Shown: in pieces, positions 41,401 through 48,665 of the stretch
Position numbering within the stretch: position 1 is the stretch's first letter
How the letters are laid out: every line of letters begins with the position of its first letter
Assembly (NCBI RefSeq): GCF_900108335.1
Contig: NZ_FNVT01000009.1
Span: 186,001 to 250,000 of the forward strand
DNA: 64,000 nucleotides
Reading direction: 5' to 3'
DNA from: Nonomuraea solani
GTDB taxonomy: Bacteria > Actinomycetota > Actinomycetes > Streptosporangiales > Streptosporangiaceae
Notes under the pieces: model-generated
Database searches by the model: none
What the model saw: only the letters and a program-made list of their open reading frames with translations
Told to the model about the DNA's origin: nothing
Position numbers and translations under genes: made by a program

Positions 41401-42574
41401 ATCGCGGACGGTGCTCAGCCAGGACGGCACCCAGGCCAGCGGCTTCCAGCTGCGCTATCGCGGCGACACCCGCAGGTGGTCGTTCGGGCTGGCGCAGTCC
41501 AACACCGGTGACGGCGAGATGATCAGCGTCGACTCCAGTGACGTGGCGCAGGAGGGGCAGTGGACGCACCTGGCCGGCGTGTACGACGCGGCGGACGGAC
41601 GGATCCGGCTGTACGTCGACGCCGAGTTGAAGAGCCAGGTGCCGGTCACCGCCACGTGGAACGCCGCCGGCGCGTTCCAGGTCGGCCGGGGCAAGGCCGC
41701 CGGGGCGGTGGCGACACCGTTCGCCGGGGTGATCGACGACGTGCACACCTGGACCGGGGTGCGCACGCGCGACCAGATCAAGGACGAGCACGACAGCATG
41801 CCGCTCACCCGGCGGTCCAACCCGTACGCGGGCCAGCTCGGCCGGTTCTACAACCTCGCCGGTCACCACGTCGTGACGACCGGGCACGTGCCTCCGGGCT
41901 CGCACTTCGAGTTCTCCCTCGGCCTGCCGGCCCCGCAGGACGCGCCGAACACCCAGGCCGTCTACTCCTGCCGCAACGGGGCGCGGGACTACTTCCTGGC
42001 CCTCGACTGCGGCACGCACACCAACCTCGGCGGCATCGGACGGCTCTACATCACGCCGCCCGCGGGCGTGCCGGCACTTCGGGTGTATCGGTGCCTGATC
42101 CCCAACGTGGGCCATTTCGCCTCGACGGATCCCCAGTGCGAGGGCCAGACCAGCGAGAACTACCCGCTCGGCTACACCCTGGCGTACACCAACCTGATCA
42201 GGCATCTGCAGAGCGGCTACCCGTACGACCACGCGGGCGCCACCAGCGTGATCGAGGCCAACTACCGCGCCGAGCGCAACCAGGGCGCCCTGGCGATGAC
42301 CCAGCTACCCGGCACCACCGCGCTGATGAGCTGCCGCGACGGCGCCGACGCCTTCACCTCCATCGATGCCGGATGCGAGGGCAAGACGGTGCTGCGCCGG
42401 CTCGGCTACCTGTGGACCAGCTCGCCTCAGGAGGTTCCGGGAGTGCCGGGCGCGGCCGGCGCGGAGCTGTTCCGCTGCCGGACGAGCTGGGGTGATCTGT
42501 TCGACTCGCGCGACCGCGACTGTGAAGGCCAGGAGCTCGATCGCTCCCTCGGCTTCGTCGCCACCGGCCTGTGA
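38468..42574 (+). CDS. Giant secreted DNRLRE/LamG protein with C-terminal Cys-rich repeats
   Basis: 1,368 residues. GTG 38468 has GGGAGG directly upstream; a TTG four codons earlier would contain that box. Signal peptide to about residue 26 (LSPPAVASPAS). Domains in order: beta-rich leader paralogous to 16202-17596 (YANPDGSFTAELRI, RWPAPLPKPVLTGDTATYPEV); DNRLRE domain (about 280-460, RTYFQYDAAFLAGKRVLEAEFNIFEHY, PVSAATNWDNQP); a bacterial Ig-like part; two LamG-like jelly rolls (about 695-905 and 905-1110, each with SFxVxAWxK, VSQDGxQxSGFxLxY and WTHLxGVYD). The final 240 residues contain repeats of the YSCRNGxxDxFxxxDxxCEGxxxxxxLGY type. Probably a carbohydrate-binding surface or matrix protein; in this group an RHS protein often follows. 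Confidence 0.9.
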   Translation: MLRRPGALLSALTIIFAALSPPAVASPASVSDDPVGSVPWAAGEAKRTGKRVVVTSEQSEVRDVYANPDGSFTAELRITPVRVRRASGWVPVDTTLRQRADGGVEPGATTVPVTFSGGGDQPLVRFGPDERRIELRWPAPLPKPVLTGDTATYPEVLPGVDLRMRATAQGFGKVLVVKDRTAAANPKLAALTFGLATKGVKVRGEGHGDIAVYDGKDDLAFGSGAPMAWDSTPANARRAVGSLEVERDTLVLRPDRKLLADPATKFPVYIDPDFEAGRTGMAMVLSGHHDQEYWGGDDEKVAKVGFCGWDFCNGIGIARTYFQYDAAFLAGKRVLEAEFNIFEHYAPSCTKRDVAAYGTDPVSAATNWDNQPYKEAGGTQVPLGTQNVAWGYSASCPGAWVGFNAKAAVEKGLASHNGATAIMLKAGDERDAFGWKKFRWQRNAGETAPVEPSLVVTYNTPPSAPSAQKAEGKTCALEPNEPRVSPYIDNDPGQGLRGPQLSATLSDLDGGQLSAEFEWYARGGARLGGVVVGPKSSGATFAADVPSAHAADGTKLAFRVRGTDGVDAGPWGPWCDVTVDRTGPDKAPAVSSVTYPECTLDSGSCSGGGAVGFTGGFTFGANGVSDVGGYEYYLYGHEVFHAAAPSGSVNVLVTPPDDGPMDLYVRSVDRAGNAGPQYRYHFWVGRGTPPRGHWKLEGYTETKAADDSPNGRHATLEASARWQVGRYGDALWLNGGTGYASASGGATVHTDKSFAVSAWVKPDRLDTAFRTAVSQDGSQTSGFLLQYNPSSKKWNFSIPASDNAAAERRVAESAAPAVVGRWTHLVGVYDAGARQIRIYVDGVAGTPADHTTPWDATGSVQLGRARAAEYWAGSLDEVRVHDRILGSQEIHDLATAPAIEEVFLPLDEGTGTTAQDVSGNYRPGSLGGAASWTTGKAGAGAVRFNGGVSTLQVTGPAVRTDASFTVTAWAKLDTADGQSRTVLSQDGTQASGFQLRYRGDTRRWSFGLAQSNTGDGEMISVDSSDVAQEGQWTHLAGVYDAADGRIRLYVDAELKSQVPVTATWNAAGAFQVGRGKAAGAVATPFAGVIDDVHTWTGVRTRDQIKDEHDSMPLTRRSNPYAGQLGRFYNLAGHHVVTTGHVPPGSHFEFSLGLPAPQDAPNTQAVYSCRNGARDYFLALDCGTHTNLGGIGRLYITPPAGVPALRVYRCLIPNVGHFASTDPQCEGQTSENYPLGYTLAYTNLIRHLQSGYPYDHAGATSVIEANYRAERNQGALAMTQLPGTTALMSCRDGADAFTSIDAGCEGKTVLRRLGYLWTSSPQEVPGVPGAAGAELFRCRTSWGDLFDSRDRDCEGQELDRSLGFVATGL

Positions 42575-42813
42575 CCCGGGAAGGGACTGAACATCCATGC
42601 GCCGTAACCGCTGGCGGCTGTGCCCCCGGCGGCGCGGCCCGACCCCGAGGCGGCGCCCGCCCGCCGACCGGCCGCGAAGACGGACTGGCCGCGGGCGGGC
42701 GCCGCCGAGGTCCAGGACGGGCTCGCGGACCAGGCGCGGGGTGGCCGCCGCAGTCTTGATCGACGTCTGCTCTTGACCTGCTCCAGAACGTTACGACAGA
42801 CGACGGATCCCGA
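42575..42813 (+). other. Gap with possible start of a lost RHS-type gene
   Basis: ATG 42597 opens MRRNRWRLC but frames shift at once. A second frame reads ARRPAAKTDWPRAGAAEVQDG (near 42655-42720), like the first mature residues of secreted actinomycete RHS proteins that normally follow LamG/DNRLRE genes. No continuation exists, so only a scrap of the N-terminus seems left. Confidence 0.3.
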
Positions 42814-43608
42814 TCAGGTCGTGCCGTCGGTGCTCACGCGGAGGAGCTGAGGGCCCGCTGCGGTGATCTCCGCGGCCGCCTCGTCGTCGAGCCTGTCGTC
42901 CGTGATGATCTTGTTGATCTCGTCCAGCCGCAGCGCCCGGTAGCGCGCGAACCGGCCGAACTTCGCGCTGCCCGCGACGAGGACCGACGTGGTGGCGGCG
43001 GCGAGTGCGGCACGTTTGACATCGACCTTCGCCTCGACGGGCGTGGTGACGCCGTGCCGCACATCCCAGGAGCTCGAGGAGAGGAAGGCCAGGTCGAGTG
43101 AGAGCTCACGCAGTGCGAGGGTGGCGAGCCTGCCGGAGGTGGAACGGTTCGCGGTCTCGACCCGTCCGCCGACGCAGATGAGGTCCACGCCTGGGTGGTC
43201 GATGAAGTCGGTCACGGTCGCCAGGTCGTTGCTGACCACCGTCAGGTCGCGCGCCTCCTCGAGGAAGGGGCGGATGGCTTGGATCGTGGTGCCGGCATCG
43301 AGGTAGACGGTCATCGAGTCGGCGATCATCGCGGCCGCGGCGCGTGCCATCGCGGCTTTGCCGGCCTGGTCGGTGACCGCCTTCTCGGTGCGGTCGGGCT
43401 CGCGCAGCAGCCGGGTGACGATCTTGGCTCCGCCCGGGGTGGCCTCGACGCTGCCCTGCTTTTCGAGGGCGATGATGTCCCGGCGGATGGTCATGTGGCT
43501 GACGCTGAGGAGCTCGGTGAGCTGGCGGTAGCTCAGCACGTGCGCGTGCTGCAGATGACGCAGGATTTCCTGCCGGCGCTGCTCGGGAATGAGTGGCGGC
43601 CTCGCCAT
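42814..43608 (-). CDS. DeoR/GlpR-family sugar-acid repressor
   Basis: 264 residues. The N-terminal DeoR winged helix is RRQEILRHLQHAHVLSYRQLTELLSVSHMTIRRDIIALEKQGSVEATPGGA (about 12-62). The DeoRC sensor domain has the usual motifs: VYLDAGTTIQAIRPFL, LTVVSNDLATVTDF, VDLICVGGRVETANRSTSG, and DLAFLSSSSWDVRHGVTTPVEAKVDVKRAAL with AGSAKFGRFA. Members bind phosphorylated sugars and release DNA. It lies three bases downstream of the otnC-like gene on the same strand. It is therefore in the operon and very likely controls the divergent four-carbon sugar-acid genes between 43612 and 48429. Confidence 0.92.
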   Translation of the reverse strand: MARPPLIPEQRRQEILRHLQHAHVLSYRQLTELLSVSHMTIRRDIIALEKQGSVEATPGGAKIVTRLLREPDRTEKAVTDQAGKAAMARAAAAMIADSMTVYLDAGTTIQAIRPFLEEARDLTVVSNDLATVTDFIDHPGVDLICVGGRVETANRSTSGRLATLALRELSLDLAFLSSSSWDVRHGVTTPVEAKVDVKRAALAAATTSVLVAGSAKFGRFARYRALRLDEINKIITDDRLDDEAAAEITAAGPQLLRVSTDGTT

Positions 43609-43611
43609 GGA

Positions 43612-44274
43612 CTACCTCCTCGCCGGGCTTAGTGTAGTGCGCTCGCCCCACGGGCTGGACCAGCGCCGGGCAAGCTCGGCCACCGCGTCGGCATCGAGCT
43701 CCCGCCGCGGCATTCCGCTGGTCAGCAGCGTGATCCGGCAGGCTTCCTCGAGTTCGGCGGCGCGGTCCACGGCCTCGTTCAGATCCGTGCCGGCCAGCAC
43801 CGACCCGTGGTTGGCCAGCAGCGCGCCACGCAGCTCCCAGGGGCAGGTGCGCAGGTCCTCGCCGAGAGCGGGATCACCGGGCCGGCGGTAGGGCAGCAGC
43901 GGTGTCTGACCGACGCGCATCACGAAGTACGGGGTGAGCGGGGGGACCGCGCTGTGCTCCGACCACGGTTCCAGGCAGGCGACGGCCACCGCCGAGGGCG
44001 AATGGACGTGGACCACCGCCTGATGCCGGGGATCGCGCCGGTAGAAGGCGACGTGCAGCGGCCACTCCTTCGACGGTTTCGCGCCGTCGAGGTGGCGCCC
44101 GTCGAGGTCGAGCACCGCGATGTTCTCCGGCCGCATCCGGCCCAGCGGCGCGCCGGTCCCGCTGATCATGATCCGGTCACCGGCGCGGACGCTGAGGTTG
44201 CCGCTGCTGCCGGGGCTGAGGCCCTCCTCGACCACGCGGACACCGGCGGCGAGCAGGTCGTCGAGCGTGCTCAC
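43612..44274 (-). CDS. otnC: Class II aldolase-type 3-oxo-tetronate 4-phosphate decarboxylase
   Basis: 220 residues from GTG 44274, whose GTGA overlaps the stop of the kinase gene. Class II aldolase/adducin fold: GLSPGSSGNLSVRAGDRIMISGTGAPLGRM (phosphate-binding loop), HVAFYRRDPRHQAVVHVHSPSAVAVACL (zinc His pair HxH), and LLANHGSVLAGTDLNEAVDRAAELEEAC (second His). The Glu before the first His (KEWPLHVAFY) is the usual catalytic acid. Partnered with an OtnK-like kinase, it should decarboxylate 3-oxo-tetronate 4-phosphate to dihydroxyacetone phosphate. The related enzyme L-fuculose-phosphate aldolase has the same fold, but the neighbour argues for OtnC. Confidence 0.87.
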   Translation of the reverse strand: MSTLDDLLAAGVRVVEEGLSPGSSGNLSVRAGDRIMISGTGAPLGRMRPENIAVLDLDGRHLDGAKPSKEWPLHVAFYRRDPRHQAVVHVHSPSAVAVACLEPWSEHSAVPPLTPYFVMRVGQTPLLPYRRPGDPALGEDLRTCPWELRGALLANHGSVLAGTDLNEAVDRAAELEEACRITLLTSGMPRRELDADAVAELARRWSSPWGERTTLSPARR

Positions 44275-45503
44275 GCGAGCCGGTCCCAGGCCGAGGTGAA
44301 CAGGTGGTCGGGCCCGAAGTTGCCGCTCTTGAGCGCCAGTGCGACGGTCTCTCCGCCGGCGGTGTCGGCAGAGCTCCAGCAGACACCGGTGGCGATTTCC
44401 GGCCCTATGCGCAGCAGGCCGATGCCCAGCGCGCGGACGATCGCGCCGCTGGTCTCGCCTCCGGCGATCAGCAGGCGGGTGATGCCCGCCTGGCCGACCA
44501 GCCGCCGCGCGGCGCGGGCGAGCACGTGCTCGACAGCGGGCGCGACCGGCCGGCCGTCGACCTCGTGGACGAGGTCGGCCTGCTCGCCCGCGGCGTACAC
44601 GACGGGTGCGGTGCCGGCCGGCTGGGCTTGGACCCATTGGGTGATCGCGTCGATCTCCTTTTCCGGGTCGCGTACGGCCGTCGCCGGGTCGATCCGGCGT
44701 ACCGGCTGGGTGCGGGCGGCAGCGGCGATCTGCCGCCGCGTGGTCGCCGACGCGCTGCCGCACAGCACCACCCGGCTGGCGCCCTGGCCAGGTGACCAGG
44801 TATCCGCCGTGGTGCCGGGACTCGGCAGGCCGCAGGCCAGGCCGGAGCCGCCGCTCACGAGCGTGCTGCCGGCGACCGCGGCACCGAGGACGCGCAGGTC
44901 CTCGTCATCGATCGTGTCGACGACGACGTAGCGGGCGGGTGCGGCCGCGATGGCGGCCCGGACCGCCTGCGGGCCCTGCCGCACCGTCTCGTGGTGAATC
45001 TCCGCGACGGCGTACCGTGTCTGCGGGCGGAGCAGATCGGCGACCCGGGAGCGGGTCATCGGCGTGAGCGGATGGTGCCGCATCGAGGAATGCTCGAGGA
45101 GGTCGCCACCGACGAAGAGGTGACCGTGATAGACCGTGCGGCCGTTGGCGGGCAGCGCGGGCGCGACGACCACCCGCTCGGCGCCCAACTCCTCCGACAC
45201 CATGTCCAGCACCGGACCGATGTTGCCCTCGTCGGTGGAGTCGAAGGTGGAGCAGTACTTCACATAGATCTGCTCGGCACCCCAGCTCCGCAGCCTGTCC
45301 AGTGCGCCGCGTGAGGAGGCGACCGCGTCGCCGGCGGGCGCGGTCCGGGTCTTCAGAGCGATGACCAGCGCGTCGAGACCGGTGCGCGCCGATGCGCCCG
45401 GGTCGTGCTCCTCGATGGCGACGGCCACCCGATAACCGTTGCGGCGCAACATGATCGCGAGATCCGTCGCACCCGTGAAGTCGTCGGCGATGGCACCCAG
45501 CAC
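44271..45503 (-). CDS. otnK: Four-carbon acid sugar kinase (3-oxo-tetronate kinase, DUF1537)
   Basis: 410 residues from GTG 45503 (LGAIADDFTGATDLA), preferred because GAGG lies seven bases upstream and family members start exactly here; a start 14 codons upstream is weaker. The N-terminal DUF1537 domain shows ADDFTGATD, LKTRTAP, YVKYCSTFDSTDEGNIGPV and VAPALPANGRTVYHGHLFV. The C-terminal nucleotide-binding domain shows VLCGSASATTRRQI, LIAGGETSGAIVRALG, and LALKSGNFGPDHLF at the end. It phosphorylates a 3-oxo four-carbon sugar acid at O4 using ATP, feeding the decarboxylase whose gene overlaps it. The usual isomerase and tetronate dehydrogenase genes are not in the window. Confidence 0.92.
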   Translation of the reverse strand: MLGAIADDFTGATDLAIMLRRNGYRVAVAIEEHDPGASARTGLDALVIALKTRTAPAGDAVASSRGALDRLRSWGAEQIYVKYCSTFDSTDEGNIGPVLDMVSEELGAERVVVAPALPANGRTVYHGHLFVGGDLLEHSSMRHHPLTPMTRSRVADLLRPQTRYAVAEIHHETVRQGPQAVRAAIAAAPARYVVVDTIDDEDLRVLGAAVAGSTLVSGGSGLACGLPSPGTTADTWSPGQGASRVVLCGSASATTRRQIAAAARTQPVRRIDPATAVRDPEKEIDAITQWVQAQPAGTAPVVYAAGEQADLVHEVDGRPVAPAVEHVLARAARRLVGQAGITRLLIAGGETSGAIVRALGIGLLRIGPEIATGVCWSSADTAGGETVALALKSGNFGPDHLFTSAWDRLA

Positions 45504-45541
45504 TGTCGCACCTCGTTCTTCCTCATCGGACCTGCGTATGG

Positions 45542-45561
45542 TCACATTTCACCGCATGTGA
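45542..45561. promoter_or_regulatory. Inverted repeat in the divergent otnK/SAF-oxidoreductase promoter
   Basis: TCACAT-N8-ATGTGA, a perfect 6-bp inverted repeat, lies in an AT-rich patch (45541-45600) between the divergent starts at 45503 and 45663. It is a candidate operator for the DeoR-type repressor at 42814-43608. Confidence 0.5.
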
Positions 45562-45662
45562 ATATTTGATGCAAATTTGTAAAATTCTAGATCCTGTGTA
45601 ACAGTGGCGCCCTGCGCCGCCCCTGGTCGCCTGGGCTGCGCTTTTGCCAGATTGGAGCTACG

Positions 45663-47042
45663 GTGATCCATTCCCATGCCGTGCGGGATCACGTTCCCGT
45701 CAGAGTCGCGCTGACCGGCGCAGGCGGTGGATACGGCCGCACGCTGCTCGCGCAGCTCCAGCACACGCCCGAGCTGATCCCGGCGGTGCTCATCGATCCC
45801 GACGTGGACGGCGTGCGCCGCATGCTGGCCGAGCTCGGGCACGACGCGATCAGCCTCGTGGCGCCGGCCACCGGCGAGGAGTTCCGCGACGCCGTCGCCT
45901 CCGGCCGCACAGTCCTGCTCGCCGACGCCGCCCCGCTCGGCTGGGATGGCGTCGACGTCCTGGTCGAGGCGACCGGCCACGTGAGTTCCGGCACCGCCTA
46001 CGCCGAGGACGCGCTGGCACACGGAGTGCACGTCGTCATGGTCAGCAAGGAGGTCGACACCGTCGCCGGTGTCGCCCTCGCGGCGAAGGCGGAGGCGGCC
46101 GGCGTTCGTTACCTGCCGGGCGACGGCGACCAGCCGGCCAACCTCCTGCGCCTCGTCGACTGGATCTCGGCCACCGGCCTGGAGATCGTCGCCATCGGCA
46201 AGTCGGGTGAATACGACCTCGTCTTCGACCCCGGCACGGGAACCGTGACACAGGCCGGGGTGACGATCGACGCACCCGCCCTGGCCGAGGTGCTCGATCT
46301 GGGCGACGAGCCGCTGGCCGCGCTGAGCCGCCGCGCCGATCTCGTCGCCGGGCTCAAACGCAGGGCGGCCGCCGACCTGTGCGAGATGACCGTGGTGGCG
46401 ATGCGGACGGGTGCCGTGCCGGACGAGGAAAGCCTGCACTACCCGGTGGCCCGCGTCGCCGAACTCGCCGACATCTACGCCAAGCGTCAGGACGGCGGCC
46501 TCGTGAGCCGCGACGGCGTCATCGACGTGTTCTCCGCGCTGCGCCTGCCGGGCGAGGCGAGCTTCGCCGGCGGCGTGTTCGCGGTGGTACGCACCGGCGA
46601 TCCGGTGACCTGGGAAATGCTGCGGGGCAAGGGGCACGTCGTCAGCCGCGACGGCCGCTACGCCTGCCTCTACTGGCCCTACCACGCGATGGGCGTCGAA
46701 ACCCCGCTCACCATCCACGCCGCCGTCACCGGCGCGGGCACCGCGCCGCGCCCCCGGCCGACGGTGCTGCTCGCGGCCAGGGCCGCCACGGCACTCGCGC
46801 CCGGCACGCCGTTCCGGGTCGCCGGTCATCATCACGAGATCGACGGCGTCGCCCCGGTCATGGTGGCTCCCGACGCCGGCCTCGCGCCCTACTACCTGCT
46901 CGGCGACGCGCGGTTGCGCCGCCGGGTCGAGGCGGGCGAGCTCGTACGCCTCGACGACCTCGAAAACGTCGCTCCGGTACCGCTTGCCGCCTACCTCACC
47001 GCCGGACGCCCAGCCCCTCAGCCGAAGGGAACCGACCAATGA
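45663..47042 (+). CDS. NAD(P)-binding oxidoreductase with SAF domain (homoserine dehydrogenase-like)
   Basis: 459 residues from GTG 45663, five bases after GGAG. An N-terminal Rossmann domain is clear (VRVALTGAGGGYGRTLLAQLQ, DVLVEATGHVSSGTAYAEDALAHGVHVVMVSKEVD). The middle part (GVRYLPGDGDQPANLLRLVDWISATGLEIVAIGKSGEYD) fits the homoserine-dehydrogenase-like fold. From about residue 340 a SAF-type beta domain follows (HHHEIDGVAPVMVAPDAGLAPYYLLGDARLRRRVEAGELVRLDDLE). The substrate is not known. In this locus it could supply the oxidation that makes the 3-oxo acid for OtnK, in place of the missing tetronate dehydrogenase; this is inference from position. It is followed by a carrier gene through a 14-codon coupling frame. 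Confidence 0.85.
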   Translation: MIHSHAVRDHVPVRVALTGAGGGYGRTLLAQLQHTPELIPAVLIDPDVDGVRRMLAELGHDAISLVAPATGEEFRDAVASGRTVLLADAAPLGWDGVDVLVEATGHVSSGTAYAEDALAHGVHVVMVSKEVDTVAGVALAAKAEAAGVRYLPGDGDQPANLLRLVDWISATGLEIVAIGKSGEYDLVFDPGTGTVTQAGVTIDAPALAEVLDLGDEPLAALSRRADLVAGLKRRAAADLCEMTVVAMRTGAVPDEESLHYPVARVAELADIYAKRQDGGLVSRDGVIDVFSALRLPGEASFAGGVFAVVRTGDPVTWEMLRGKGHVVSRDGRYACLYWPYHAMGVETPLTIHAAVTGAGTAPRPRPTVLLAARAATALAPGTPFRVAGHHHEIDGVAPVMVAPDAGLAPYYLLGDARLRRRVEAGELVRLDDLENVAPVPLAAYLTAGRPAPQPKGTDQ

Positions 47043-47083
47043 CGACGCTGCCCCCGCGTTCACCCCGAGGGGACGAACAATGA
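47039..47083 (+). CDS. 14-codon coupling reading frame
   Basis: ATG 47039 overlaps the stop of the SAF oxidoreductase, and its own TGA (47081-47083) overlaps the ATG of the carrier gene (47080). It encodes MTTLPPRSPRGDEQ. It would let a ribosome pass from one gene to the next through two ATGA overlaps. It may be chance, since the carrier has its own GAGGGGACG box. Confidence 0.35.
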   Translation: MTTLPPRSPRGDEQ

Positions 47084-48429
47084 GCGCCGAGATCATCGCG
47101 CTGATCGTCTTCGCGGGCGTTTTCGCCGTCTCCGCGATCCGCAACGTGCACATGGGGGCATTGGCGCTGGTCGCCGCCTTCGTCGTCGGCATCGGGTTCG
47201 TCGGCGAGGGACTCGACGAGATTCTCGCGGCGTTCCCGGTGGACACGCTGCTCATCCTGCTCGGCATCACCTACCTGTTCGGCATGGCCAGGGAGACCGG
47301 CACGATCGACTGGCTCGTCGACCGTTCGGTGCGCCTGGTCGGCCCGCGGGTCTCCTTGCTGCCCTGGGCGATGTGGCTCATCGGCACGGGGGTCGCCTGC
47401 CTCGGCACCTCTCACGCGGCGTTCGCCGTCGTACCGATCGCGATGTCACTGGCCACGACGCACCGGATCAGCCCCACGCTCATGGGCATCGCCATGAGCT
47501 CCGCGATCGTCGGCGGCGCGCTGGCTCCGACGAGCATCAACGGCATCACGGTCGCCACCATCGCCGAGGACACGGGCCTGCCGTACAACGCGGGGCTCAT
47601 GTTCGTCCTGTCGGTCGGGGTGAACGCCCTGGTCGTCCTGGCCGCCTTCCTGATGTTCGGCGGCCCCGAACTGATCCGCCGTTCGCGGCAGGACACCGCG
47701 AGCGGTGACCCTGGTTCTGCGACCGGCACCCTGAGCTCTTCGACCGGCACCCTGAGTTCCGGGACCGGCACCATGGCGATGACCGACACCACGACGGCAC
47801 AGCCGATCACTCGCATCCAGGTGACCGTGCTGTGCACGCTGTTCGTCCTGGTCGCCGGGTTCTTCACGCTCACCGTGCTCGACGTCGACGTCAATCTCGG
47901 TGTCGTCGCACTCACCCTCGCGGTGATCCTCTCCCTCCTGGTGCCGGACGTGGGGCGCCGCGCGATGTCGAAGGTCGACTGGGGGACGATCCTGCTGCTC
48001 GGCGGCATCATGACCTACGTGGGCGTCCTGACCAGGCTGGGCGCCATCGACCAACTCGGCGAACTGGCCAGGTCGGTCAACATCCCCCTGATCGCGGCCA
48101 TCGTCATCTGTGTCATCGCCGGCCTGGTATCGGCGTTCGCCTCGACGATCGGCATCCTCGGCGCGCTCATCCCCCTGGCCGTACCGCTCCTCATGCCCGG
48201 GGGCGGGCTGGAGATGACCGGGTTCATCTACGCGCTCGCCATTTCGGCGTCTCTTGTGGACTGCGCGCCGTTCTCCACCACGGGTGCGACGATCGTCGCC
48301 TCCGCGGCCGAGCAGGAGCGACCGCTGCTGTCGAAACGCCTCACCGCATGGGGATTCGCCATGGTCCTGATCGGGCCCGCGGCCACGATCATCACCATGG
48401 TGCTGCCGCCTCTGCTGCTCGCCGGCTGA
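47080..48429 (+). CDS. MatC/SLC13-like carboxylate transporter
   Basis: 449 residues from ATG 47080, with GAGGGG upstream. About 11-12 membrane helices in two halves joined by a cytoplasmic loop with a Thr/Gly/Ser repeat (about 208-240). The first half (IIALIVFAGVFAVSAIRNVHMGALALVAAFVVGIGF, LLILLGITYLFGMARETGTIDWLV) matches the dicarboxylate carrier MatC N-terminal family. The hairpin regions GTSHAAFAVVPIAM with ALAPTSINGITVATIAE, and ISASLVDCAPFSTTGATIVASA, look like the two substrate-binding turns of ion-coupled carboxylate transporters. It should import the sugar acid degraded by the OtnK/OtnC pair. Confidence 0.88.
   Translation: MSAEIIALIVFAGVFAVSAIRNVHMGALALVAAFVVGIGFVGEGLDEILAAFPVDTLLILLGITYLFGMARETGTIDWLVDRSVRLVGPRVSLLPWAMWLIGTGVACLGTSHAAFAVVPIAMSLATTHRISPTLMGIAMSSAIVGGALAPTSINGITVATIAEDTGLPYNAGLMFVLSVGVNALVVLAAFLMFGGPELIRRSRQDTASGDPGSATGTLSSSTGTLSSGTGTMAMTDTTTAQPITRIQVTVLCTLFVLVAGFFTLTVLDVDVNLGVVALTLAVILSLLVPDVGRRAMSKVDWGTILLLGGIMTYVGVLTRLGAIDQLGELARSVNIPLIAAIVICVIAGLVSAFASTIGILGALIPLAVPLLMPGGGLEMTGFIYALAISASLVDCAPFSTTGATIVASAAEQERPLLSKRLTAWGFAMVLIGPAATIITMVLPPLLLAG
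47722..47772. repeat. 21-bp tandem repeat in the transporter loop
   Basis: Two and a half copies of ACCGGCACCCTGAG plus seven further bases, encoding GTLSSSTGTLSSGTGT in the loop between the two halves of the carrier. Length variation here should be tolerated. Confidence 0.75.
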
Positions 48430-48470
48430 CGGTCTCACCTGCACATCTTTGATCAGCGAAGATCATCTCT

Positions 48471-48484
48471 TGAGCGGGCGCTCA
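48471..48484 (+). terminator. Short hairpin followed by a T-run after the transporter gene
   Basis: TGAGC-GGGC-GCTCA, a 5-bp stem with a 4-base loop, then GACTTTT. It is weak, but placed 40 bases after the stop. The rest of the 236-bp gap to 48666 shows no gene. Confidence 0.4.
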
Positions 48485-48665
48485 GACTTTTCGTGGAGAG
48501 AACTCGTCACCGCGGCGCCGATCACGGTGTGTCAGCGACGGTAGGGCCACCGCGTCCGAGACGGTAAGGCCGGCCGGATGGTGGTTCGGGGTGTCGCCGG
48601 GGGTGTTTCGCCGGGTCGGTGCCGCGAGAGTGGACCGGGTCTTTCTTCGTCTCAAAGGAGGAGCA

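Noticed and set aside
39509..42232. 907-codon open minus-strand frame opposite the LamG protein
   Set aside because: Same reason: Arg/Val/Gly-rich antisense composition and no motif, while the plus strand shows clear LamG and DNRLRE domains.
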